Below, piece after piece: positions 1 to 6,437 of a stretch of DNA of 16,663 nucleotides. The notes under the pieces were generated by a model. The model saw only the letters and a program-made list of their open reading frames with translations. It was not told the origin of the DNA and did no database searches. The translations under genes and the position numbers were made by a program. Position 1 is the stretch's first letter. Every line of letters begins with the position of its first letter. The stretch lies in assembly GCA_964500895.1 (NCBI GenBank), contig CAZCQP010000055.1, positions 1 to 16,663 of the forward strand. The letters are read 5' to 3'. The DNA is from CAZCQP01 sp964500895 (lineage in GTDB: Bacteria; Bacillota; Clostridia; Lachnospirales; JAISER01).

Positions 1-117
1 CACCGCCACGCCTCAAATGGCGAAAAATCGCTGTTTCAAATTCTGGCAACCCATTGTTGAATACAGGCTCTAAGAACCTGTTTCGTGAAAATTACTTGGA
101 AGGACGGTTCGTTCATT
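1..117. other. Window edge; no assignable gene, possibly the 3' end of an upstream transporter gene
   Basis: No frame here gives recognisable protein sequence. On the + strand the three frames close at 60, 73 and 125. The last one, ending in LEGRFVHFD, would overlap a TTG start of the permease at 118. In AEP uptake operons the ATP-binding subunit often sits directly upstream of the permease, so this could be its extreme C-terminus. The residues do not show a recognisable TOBE-domain pattern, so this is only a positional guess. Confidence 0.3.
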
Positions 118-1833
118 TTGATTAGAAAAATCAAAGCGTTTTCTTCCCAAGACGCTTTAAAAGCCACATTGATGTTGATGGTTCTGGCTATTTTATGCGT
201 TTTCCTGCTCTTTCCCCTGGCCACCCTGTTTATGAAGGCTTTTCAAAACAAAGATGGCAGCTTTGCCTACCTTGGCCAGTTTGTTGCCTATTTTCAGTCC
301 CCCAACATGCTTAATTCCCTGTTAAACACCGTTTTTATTGCATTGGTGGCCACAGGGATTGCCGTTTTTCTTGCTTTTTTCATGGCCTATATATTGTCCA
401 GAAAAAACGTGCCCTTTAAAGCATTTTTTCGGTTTGTGGCCATGCTGCCTATTTTTGCCCCCACCATGCTTTTGGGTATTTCCCTTATTTATTTGTTTGG
501 GAATCAAGGGTTGTTTACCCGCATGGGGTTTAAGCTGCCTTTATACGGGGCATGGGGCATCATCATTGCGGAATCCATCTTTTGTTTTCCTGTGGCCCTT
601 TTAATTTTAACGGTGGCTTTTTCGGCAGCAGATAACCGGCTGTATGAAGCGGCAGATGTGATGAACACGTCACCATTGCGGAAAATGCTTACCATCACCT
701 TGCCTAATGTGCGCTATGGCCTTATCAACTGTATTTTTATTTGCTTTACATACAGCTTTACAGACTTCGGCGCCCCTTCCGTGGTGGGCGGTAATTTTAA
801 TGTGCTGGCCACAGACATTTATAAGCAGGTGATTGGCCAGCAAAACTTTAACATGGGGGCGGTTGTAGGCCTGGTGATGATGATACCCACCGTGGTTTCC
901 TTTTTTGTAGACCGGTATGTGTCTTCTAAGCAGGCAGGGGCTATTTCTTCAAAATCTGTGCCCTATGCCATTAAAAATCACCCCTTGTCGGACAGGTTTG
1001 CCTTTGGTTTCTGCTGCGTTGTAACCCTGTTCATGCTGGGGTTTTTCGGCATGTCTTTATACGCTTCCCTGGTGGACGTTTGGCCCTATCAAATGGCCAC
1101 GACCCTGCGCCATTACGACTTTACAAAAGTGGCGGCGGGTGGTGCAGCGGTGGCCATTCGCAACTCCATTGTGGTTTCCATTTTCACCGCCATTTTGGGC
1201 ACAGCACTGGCTTTTCTAGGGGCGTACCTGGTGGAAAAAATCCGTATCCTGCCGAAGGTAAAGCAAGGCATTTACTTTTTATCCATCGCCCCCATGGCTA
1301 TACCCGGAACGGTGGTGGGCTTGGCCTACATATTGTTTTTTAACGCCCGCTCTTTTCCCATTGGCAACACCGGTTACGCCATTATGAATAGCCTAAACCC
1401 GTTGTACGGCACCTTAACCATTCTGGTGATTGTCAACGTTATCCATTATTATGCCGTGCCTTTTGTAACGGCCTCCACGGCCTTAAAGCGGCTGGACAAC
1501 GAATTTGAAACCGTTTCCGATTCCCTGCGGGTACCCTTTTACAAAACACTTTTGCGCATCACCATCCCCATGTCTGTGGGGGCTATTTTGGAAATGGTGG
1601 TGTACTTCTTTGTTAATTCCATGATTACCGTCTCTGCGGTGGTGTTTTTATACACCCCGGCCAACCGCCTGGCTTCCGTGGCCATTTTAAACGTGCGGGA
1701 TGCGGGGGACATTGCCGAAGCCGCCGCACTAAGCATGGTGATCTTCGGCATCAACGTGGTGGTTCGGCTGTTGTATGAAGCATTTTCCAAAAAAGTGGCC
1801 CGGCGCACAGACCGGTGGCTGAAAAAAACTTGA
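118..1833 (+). CDS. Fused two-domain ABC transporter permease, 2-aminoethylphosphonate type (PhnU2-like)
   Basis: This is an inner-membrane subunit of a binding-protein-dependent importer. It reads as two FbpB/PhnU-type permease halves in one chain, about 12 membrane segments, 571 residues from this start. Each half has a cytoplasmic EAA-like loop that contacts the ATPase: residues about 177-199 (YEAADVMNTSPLRK then ITLP) and about 463-485 (FETVSDSLRVPFYKTLL then ITIP). The first membrane helix follows a short basic stretch (IRKIK), usual for this family. Substrate assignment rests on the next two genes, which degrade AEP. The motif pattern alone would also fit a ferric-iron (FbpB) permease. 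Start: TTG at 118 has GGAAGGA 13 bases upstream; GTG at 85 has no Shine-Dalgarno sequence and would add 11 residues; ATG at 172 would leave almost nothing before the first helix. The gene ends 24 bp before the next start, so it is probably in one operon with it. Confidence 0.85.
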   Translation: MIRKIKAFSSQDALKATLMLMVLAILCVFLLFPLATLFMKAFQNKDGSFAYLGQFVAYFQSPNMLNSLLNTVFIALVATGIAVFLAFFMAYILSRKNVPFKAFFRFVAMLPIFAPTMLLGISLIYLFGNQGLFTRMGFKLPLYGAWGIIIAESIFCFPVALLILTVAFSAADNRLYEAADVMNTSPLRKMLTITLPNVRYGLINCIFICFTYSFTDFGAPSVVGGNFNVLATDIYKQVIGQQNFNMGAVVGLVMMIPTVVSFFVDRYVSSKQAGAISSKSVPYAIKNHPLSDRFAFGFCCVVTLFMLGFFGMSLYASLVDVWPYQMATTLRHYDFTKVAAGGAAVAIRNSIVVSIFTAILGTALAFLGAYLVEKIRILPKVKQGIYFLSIAPMAIPGTVVGLAYILFFNARSFPIGNTGYAIMNSLNPLYGTLTILVIVNVIHYYAVPFVTASTALKRLDNEFETVSDSLRVPFYKTLLRITIPMSVGAILEMVVYFFVNSMITVSAVVFLYTPANRLASVAILNVRDAGDIAEAAALSMVIFGINVVVRLLYEAFSKKVARRTDRWLKKT

Positions 1834-1857
1834 TATAAACTATAGGAGGAATTTAAA

Positions 1858-3705
1858 ATGATTCAAGCTGTTATCTTTGACTGGGCAGGTACCACCATCG
1901 ACTATGGGTGTTTTGCCCCCATTAAAGGGTTTATCCAAGGTTTTGAAGCCATTGGCCAAAACATCACCAACGCCATGGCCAGAAAACCCATGGGGTTACT
2001 AAAAATAGACCACACCCGGGCCATTGCGGCCATGCTGCCCAACCCGGTTTCTGAGGCAGACATTCAAAAAGCATACCAGGTATTTGAAAGCACCTTGTTT
2101 GAAAACATCGTAAGCCATTGCGACGTGAAGCCAAGCGTGTTGGAAGCGGTGGCCACCCTGCGCAGCCGTGGCATTCAAATAGGTTCTACCACCGGCTATA
2201 CGGCGAAAATGATGGAGAACGTGCTGCGCTTATCTGCTGAAAATGGTTATGCCCCGGATTTTTGCGTGGCTTCAGACCAAGTGCCCAAAGGCCGGCCTGC
2301 CCCCTACATGATATGGGAAAACTTGAGCCACTTTCACATTGAAAACCCACGCCACGCCGTGAAAGTAGGCGACACGGTGGCAGACATTGAAGAAGGCAAA
2401 ACCGCCAACTGCTGGACGGTGGCCATCATTATGGGTTCCTCTGAAATGGGGTTGACCAAAGCCGAAGAAGCAAACACATCCGCCGAGGACATTGCCGCAT
2501 TAAAAGAACAGGTGCGGGCCACCTTCTACAAAGCCGGTGCGGATTACATCATTGACACCATGGCCGAACTGCCCGCCGTCATTGATGACATCAACCGAAA
2601 GCTGGCCCTTTCCGCTTCCCGCAAGCTGTTAACCCCCGGCCCACTGACCACCAGAAACGCCGTGAAACAAGCCATGCTTACCGACCACTGCACCTGGGAC
2701 GATGAATATAAAACACTGACCACTGGCGTGATGAACCACATTACCGCACTGGCCGCCGATGACAGCTACGCCACCGTTTTGCTGCAAGGCAGCGGTTCCT
2801 ATGCGGTGGAAGCCATGCTGAACACCTTTAATAAGCCCGATGAAAAAGTGCTGTTCCTTGTAAACGGGGAATACGGCAAACGGATGTTGACCATTGCCAA
2901 AAGCCGAGGGCTTACTTATGAGGCCCTGCAATTTAGCGAAACCCAGCCTGTGGATGTGGCCGCCCTTGAAGAAATGCTGGAAACAGATAGCGCCATTCAA
3001 ACGGTGGTTACCGTCCACTGCGAAACCACCACAGGGGTCATTAACCCGTTGGAAGACATTGTCAAGATGGCCAAGGCATACGGCAAGAAAATGCTGGTGG
3101 ATGCCATGTCTTCCTTTGCGGCTTACCCCATCGACATGGTGGCCCTGGACATTGATGCCCTGGCAGCCAGCGCCAACAAGTGTTTGGAAGGGTTGCCCGG
3201 CTTGTCCTTTGTTATTGCAAAGAAAACGCTACTGGAAGCACACCAAGGGGTTTCCCCTTCTCATAGCCTGGACTTGTTCGACCAGTATGCGGGCCTATAT
3301 GCAGGGGGCGGAAAGTTCCGTTTCACTTCCCCCACCAACATTTTGCTTGCCCTGCGCCAAGCCATTGATGACTACCACATGGAAGGCGGCTTAAATGCCC
3401 GGCGCAAGCGTTACATGGAAAACCACCAAATACTGGTGGAAGGTCTGGAAGCTTTGGGTTTTAAAACGTTGGTGGCCCCGGAACACCAGTCCTACATCAT
3501 CACCACCTTTGACTTGGGCAACCATGATTTTAAGGCGCTGTACATCGCTCTGAAAGACAAAGGTTTCATCATTTACCCCGGCAAATTAACGGCTATGCCC
3601 ACTTTCCGGCTGGGCAACATTGGGGACGTGTACCCGGCTGATATGCAGGAACTGGTGCATACTTTCGGGGCATACGTGAACAGAGGAGAAGGCCATGGCC
3701 AGTGA
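1858..3705 (+). CDS. phnXW: Bifunctional phosphonoacetaldehyde hydrolase / 2-aminoethylphosphonate:pyruvate transaminase (PhnX-PhnW fusion)
   Basis: This cytosolic enzyme has two fused catalytic units, 615 residues. Residues about 1-250 are PhnX, a HAD-superfamily phosphonatase. It shows the nucleophile motif FDWAGTT (D8), the Schiff-base lysine in MGLLKIDH (K49), GSTTGYT (109-115) and the acidic motif VGDTVADIEEGKTA (D172, D176). Residues about 255-608 are PhnW, a class-V PLP transaminase starting RKLLTPGPLTTRNAVKQ, with the PLP lysine in SANKCLEGLPG (K441). PhnW turns AEP plus pyruvate into phosphonoacetaldehyde plus alanine, and PhnX hydrolyses that to acetaldehyde and phosphate. The two are usually separate proteins of about 270 and 365 residues. 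Both are full-length here, joined by a very short link with no stop or frameshift between them. AGGAGGA (1844-1850) stands 7 bases before ATG. The 3' end overlaps the next gene by 11 bp. The symbol phnXW is descriptive. Confidence 0.94.
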   Translation: MIQAVIFDWAGTTIDYGCFAPIKGFIQGFEAIGQNITNAMARKPMGLLKIDHTRAIAAMLPNPVSEADIQKAYQVFESTLFENIVSHCDVKPSVLEAVATLRSRGIQIGSTTGYTAKMMENVLRLSAENGYAPDFCVASDQVPKGRPAPYMIWENLSHFHIENPRHAVKVGDTVADIEEGKTANCWTVAIIMGSSEMGLTKAEEANTSAEDIAALKEQVRATFYKAGADYIIDTMAELPAVIDDINRKLALSASRKLLTPGPLTTRNAVKQAMLTDHCTWDDEYKTLTTGVMNHITALAADDSYATVLLQGSGSYAVEAMLNTFNKPDEKVLFLVNGEYGKRMLTIAKSRGLTYEALQFSETQPVDVAALEEMLETDSAIQTVVTVHCETTTGVINPLEDIVKMAKAYGKKMLVDAMSSFAAYPIDMVALDIDALAASANKCLEGLPGLSFVIAKKTLLEAHQGVSPSHSLDLFDQYAGLYAGGGKFRFTSPTNILLALRQAIDDYHMEGGLNARRKRYMENHQILVEGLEALGFKTLVAPEHQSYIITTFDLGNHDFKALYIALKDKGFIIYPGKLTAMPTFRLGNIGDVYPADMQELVHTFGAYVNRGEGHGQ

Positions 3706-5038
3706 CAAGCACAACTTGGCTGCCGAGGGGGACGTGAACTTTACCCCCCGGCGGCGGAAGTGGCAGGAAAACCATTTAAGTGCAGAAAACCGTGCCCTTT
3801 TACAGCGGGACAGCAACGTGTTTCTGCACCAGTCCATGTCCACCCCTTGCTTGGATGTGCTCACCGGCTGTGCAGGAGCAACCATCACCAACGGGCTGGG
3901 CAAAACCATACTGGATTTTCACGGCAACAACGTACACCAGGTGGGGTTTGCCAACCCTAAGGTTGTGGCGGCTGTGAAGGAACAACTGGATGCCTTGTCC
4001 TTTTGCACCCGGCGGTTTACCAACACCAAAGCGGTGGAATTGGCGGAAAAGCTTGTGCACTTAACGGGCAACGCCCTTCACCGGGTGCTGTTTGCCCCCG
4101 GCGCCACCTCTGCCATGGGCATGGCGCTAAAGCTGGCCCGCATCGCCACCGGCAAGCACAAAACCATTTCCATGTGGGATAGCTTCCACGGTGCATCTTT
4201 AGATGCCATTTCCGTGGGGGGCGAAGGGGTTTTCCGAACGGGCATTGGCCCGTTGCTCCCCGGCTGCGAACATGTGCTACCCTACAATAGCTACCGTTGC
4301 CCCTTGGGGGAATGCGTCGGTTGTGGCCTAAAATGCGTCAAGTATTTGGAATATGTGCTGGAACGGGAAGGGGATGTGGGGGCCGTCATTATCGAGACGG
4401 TGCGCAACACAGACGTGCAAATTCCTACGGTAGAATATTTCCAAGCAGTGCGCAAGTTGTGCGATAAATTTGGCGCACTGCTTATTCTGGATGAAACTGC
4501 CATTTGCCTGGGCAGAACGGGCAAATGGTTTGCCTATGAACACTTTGGCATTACCCCAGACATGGTGGTGCTGGGTAAAGGGCTGGGGGGCGGTGTGATG
4601 CCCCTGGCCGCACTGCTCACCAAAGAAGAACTGAATGTGGCAGGCCATGTGTCCTTGGGGCACTATACCCATGAAAAAAGCCCGGTGGCCTGCGCCGCCG
4701 CACTGGCCGCCATTGCTTATATAGAAGAAGAAAACTTGCTACAGCAAGCGGAAGCAAAAGGAAAGGCATTTCGCCAGATGCTTAACGCCATGATGGAAAG
4801 GCAGCCAGCTGTTGGAGACGTGCGGGGCATTGGCCTTTTAAACGGGGTAGAGTTGGTTGCTAACCGGCACACTAAAGCCCCGCATACCGACCTGGCTGAA
4901 TCGGTGATGTACGGTTGCTTGACGGATGGCCTGTCTTTTAAGGTATCCGGCGGCAATGTGCTGTCTTTGTACCCTGCCCTGACGGTAACGGAAGATGAAC
5001 TGGCTTATGCAGCCAAAACGATTGAAAAGTGGCTTTAA
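3695..5038 (+). CDS. pbfA: Class-III PLP enzyme, probable (R)-1-hydroxy-2-aminoethylphosphonate ammonia-lyase (PbfA-like)
   Basis: This 447-residue fold-type-I PLP enzyme is related to class-III aminotransferases. Visible landmarks: the phosphate-binding region APGATSAMGMALKLAR (134-149), SFHGASLDAIS (163-173), the PLP-ring aspartate in LILDETAICLGRTG (D266), and the PLP lysine in VLGKGLGGG (K295). Two positions differ from the usual transaminase pattern: the SGSEAxE loop reads PGATSAMG, and DEVQTGFGRTG reads DETAICLGRTG. It also has YRCPLGECVGCGLKC (200-214), a cysteine-rich loop that some class-III relatives share. PbfA is a known lyase of this family found beside phnW/phnX. It removes ammonia from hydroxy-AEP to give phosphonoacetaldehyde, the product PhnW also makes. 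The function is inferred from family plus position; a true transaminase is the alternative. The start ATG lies inside the end of phnXW, with AGAGGAGAAGG just before it, so translation is probably coupled. Confidence 0.75.
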   Translation: MASDKHNLAAEGDVNFTPRRRKWQENHLSAENRALLQRDSNVFLHQSMSTPCLDVLTGCAGATITNGLGKTILDFHGNNVHQVGFANPKVVAAVKEQLDALSFCTRRFTNTKAVELAEKLVHLTGNALHRVLFAPGATSAMGMALKLARIATGKHKTISMWDSFHGASLDAISVGGEGVFRTGIGPLLPGCEHVLPYNSYRCPLGECVGCGLKCVKYLEYVLEREGDVGAVIIETVRNTDVQIPTVEYFQAVRKLCDKFGALLILDETAICLGRTGKWFAYEHFGITPDMVVLGKGLGGGVMPLAALLTKEELNVAGHVSLGHYTHEKSPVACAAALAAIAYIEEENLLQQAEAKGKAFRQMLNAMMERQPAVGDVRGIGLLNGVELVANRHTKAPHTDLAESVMYGCLTDGLSFKVSGGNVLSLYPALTVTEDELAYAAKTIEKWL

Positions 5039-5076
5039 GAAGAAAAAGTTAGCAAACCGCTTAGCTCCTAATCATG

Positions 5077-5097
5077 ACCACCGGCTAAGCCGGTGGT
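5077..5097. repeat. Perfect 10-bp inverted repeat, probable IS200 right-end hairpin
   Basis: ACCACCGGCT and AGCCGGTGGT flank one base. As a hairpin this gives about 8-9 bp with a 3-5 base loop. It lies 13 bp beyond the stop of the - strand TnpA fragment, the place where IS200-family elements carry the subterminal palindrome that TnpA recognises. The part GCTAAGC (5084-5090) plus GGTTTG (5095-5100) can instead pair with GCTTAGC (5059-5065) plus CAAACC (5053-5058), forming a competing 13-bp stem with a 4-base bulge. It also follows the phn operon's last stop by 39 bp, so it may be transcribed in that 3' region. Confidence 0.7.
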
Positions 5098-5109
5098 TTG
5101 ACTTTCGCC

Positions 5110-5280
5110 CTATAGGGGCCCTACCGCCCATAAATGGGCTATTTTTTTGCTTTTGTCTACCCGCTCACCCGTAAACGGGTCTATATACGATTTCAGACTT
5201 AATGGGTCTGATATTATATCTTCTTGCAATTGATTCCTTACATACTCAGCAATTGCCTTTTTATTATGGCCCACTGTGTG
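5110..5280 (-). pseudogene. IS200-type transposase TnpA, C-terminal fragment
   Basis: Reading on the - strand, codons from about 5274 to the TAG at 5110-5112 give 54 residues beginning VGHNKKAIAEYVRN, continuing QLQEDIISDPLSLKSYIDP and FTGERVDKSKK. Including the T codon before it, this matches the C-terminal part of IS200 TnpA proteins (TVGxNxxxIxEYIxNQLxED, then SLKEYIDPFTGE). Further upstream the frame meets TAA two codons later, and the conserved catalytic part is missing, so the gene is truncated there. The identification comes from recall of the family pattern; it is strong because several separate blocks match in order. Confidence 0.8.
5126..5148 (+). terminator. Hairpin plus T-run, probable end of the phn operon transcript
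   Basis: GCCCAT-AA-ATGGGC (5126-5139; more realistically a 5-bp stem with a 4-base loop) is followed by TA and seven T. It is the best intrinsic-terminator shape after the stop at 5038. The sequence also encodes the end of the - strand TnpA fragment (the lysine-rich KSKKIAHLW stretch), so the terminator would be formed from insertion-sequence material rather than from an original operon end. Confidence 0.55.
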
Positions 5281-5358
5281 TTAAAGGAGGATGTAAGGCA
5301 AACATTCCGAAAGCTATGCGGCTATAAAGAAGTTGAAATCATTTCGTTTAGCATTTGA
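5281..5358 (+). pseudogene. Probable N-terminal-half fragment of IS200-type TnpA, in opposite orientation
   Basis: The + strand frame reads LKEDVRQTFRKLCGYKEVEI then ISFSI and a TGA at 5356. IS200 TnpA proteins have, before the catalytic PDHIHM motif, a segment of the form KEDIGKILRxLCxxKxVEII, which this resembles residue by residue over about 20 positions. The match ends at EII, and no DHIHM follows. Because the C-terminal fragment immediately to its left is on the other strand, the two pieces meet head-on at about 5280, implying an inversion plus loss. The stretch is short, so a chance resemblance is possible. Confidence 0.5.
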
Positions 5359-5658
5359 TTCATATATAAAGCCGCTTAATTGATACATCATTAAAAACAA
5401 TAAAAGCGGATAAACAGGATTTTTAAACTCTCTATCGGCAACTTCAATTAATTACCCTCTTAAGTGAAATGGTTTACCTAAAAAAATAGAAATACGCAAT
5501 TTTCTTTATTATAGCATAAGTTCTACACAATGTGGTGGGTTTTGAAAGTGGATTTCCATTTCCAAGGATGGAATAGCACCTTTTTTTGTAAACTCAGGCT
5601 ACACAATAAGCGGATACTTGATAACCCATTGGAAATACTACCTCCAGAGGTGAATTAT
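5359..5658. other. AT-rich intergenic region before ku; no gene seen
   Basis: This stretch is clearly more AT-rich than its neighbours and has stops in all frames over most of its length. An open + frame runs into ku from 5530, but its residues are not Ku-like and it has no ribosome binding site. A promoter for ku should lie here; TATTAT with the following TATAGCATAAG near 5508-5520 could be a -10 region, but I see no matching -35 box. CCAGAGG (5644-5650) serves the ku start. Confidence 0.5.
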
Positions 5659-6432
5659 ATGGTATCACGCAAATCGGTCATCACGTTTGGAATGGTGGCA
5701 ATCCCCATTGCAATGTACACGGCCACGCAAGATAACGACATCCACTTTAACCAACTACACAAAGAGGATAACAGCCGCATTCGCTACAAGAAAACCTGTG
5801 GCCACTGTGGGCAGGAGATTAAGTCGGATGATATTGTAAAGGGCTATGAATACGATAAAGACCAGTATGTGGTGGTGACCGACGAGGAAATTGAGAAAAT
5901 TAAAACCGAAAAGGAAAAATCCATTCAGATTCTGCACTTTGCGCAGCTCAATCAAATTTCACCCGTTTATTATGACAAAACCTATCAAGCTGCACCCCAG
6001 CCGGGTGGTGAAAAAGCGTTTGAATTGCTGCGTGCCGCACTGATGGCAGAACAGAAGATTGCCATTGGCAAGACGGTCATGGGTACAAAAGACACGCTGA
6101 TGGCAATCATCCCACGGGAGGACGGTGTGCTCATTTCCACCATGCATTATGCCGATGATGTGAAGGAACTGCAAAAGCCCTATACCAAATCGGACGTAAG
6201 CGAGGCGGAGTTAAATATGGCAAAGCTGCTGATAAACTCAATGGATACGCCCTTTGATCCTTCTCAGTATAAGGACGAATATCAGTCCAAGCTGCGTGCG
6301 CTGATTGAAACCAAAATCTCGGGCAAAGACGTGGTTGCGCCTGAATCGGAAGCACCCAGCAAGGTGATTGATATTATGGAGGCACTTAAAGCAAGTGTTG
6401 AAAAAGCCCAAAAAGAAAAGGAATTGGCATAA
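5659..6432 (+). CDS. ku: Bacterial Ku protein, non-homologous end joining
   Basis: This is a homodimeric DNA-end-binding ring protein that loads LigD at double-strand breaks. The 257 residues begin MVSRKSVITFGMVAIPI, the typical Ku opening. The pattern continues with NQLHKEDNSRIRYKK, a CGHCG cysteine pair (C47, C50), DIVKGYEYDKDQYVVV, and the bridge/core segment HFAQLNQISPVYYDKTYQ. The C-terminus has the lysine-rich tail after the core (residues about 235-257, ending KAQKEKELA). Length is normal for single-domain bacterial Ku. The ATG at 5659 has AGAGG 8 bases upstream. Longer readings from 5530 add residues with no Ku similarity, so they were not used. The gene ends 5 bp before ligD, the usual two-gene arrangement. 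Confidence 0.96.
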   Translation: MVSRKSVITFGMVAIPIAMYTATQDNDIHFNQLHKEDNSRIRYKKTCGHCGQEIKSDDIVKGYEYDKDQYVVVTDEEIEKIKTEKEKSIQILHFAQLNQISPVYYDKTYQAAPQPGGEKAFELLRAALMAEQKIAIGKTVMGTKDTLMAIIPREDGVLISTMHYADDVKELQKPYTKSDVSEAELNMAKLLINSMDTPFDPSQYKDEYQSKLRALIETKISGKDVVAPESEAPSKVIDIMEALKASVEKAQKEKELA

Positions 6433-6437
6433 CCAAT

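Larger units (their letters stand above)
5053..5358. mobile_element. Scrambled relic of an IS200-type (IS200/IS605 family) insertion sequence
   Basis: The stretch holds a right-end-like hairpin (5077-5097), a C-terminal fragment of the Y1 transposase TnpA on the - strand (5110-5280), and a piece resembling the N-terminal half of TnpA on the + strand (5281-5358). The catalytic HUH motif (DHIHM in relatives) and the WCRGYY segment containing the nucleophilic tyrosine are absent, so the element cannot move by itself. In the - orientation the order transposase C-terminus, stop, hairpin is the expected order at the right end of an IS200 element. The left end was not found, and the outer border at about 5053 is approximate. 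Confidence 0.72.

Noticed and set aside
4292..4334. Cysteine cluster YRCPLGECVGCGLKC as a new metal site in the PbfA-like enzyme
   Set aside because: Class-III aminotransferase relatives often show a similar YRCP...C...C loop, so by itself it does not point to a new metal centre.
5101..5200. Series of short palindromes (CCCTATAGGG, ACCCGTAAACGGGT, CAGAC/GTCTG) as a structured noncoding RNA or CRISPR-like array
   Set aside because: They fall inside the TnpA C-terminal codons, differ in sequence and spacing, and do not form a repeated unit.
5612..5640. GGATA, 17 bases, then AATACTA before ku, resembling a sigma-G (forespore) promoter, attractive because ku/ligD are sigma-G controlled in Bacillus subtilis
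   Set aside because: Transcription would start near 5647, inside the AGAGG ribosome binding site at 5646-5650, leaving no usable leader.
5530..5658. N-terminal extension of Ku by 43 residues from an upstream ATG
   Set aside because: The added residues do not look like Ku, the upstream ATG has no binding site, and the standard Ku opening MVSRKSVITFG starts at 5659 with a good site.
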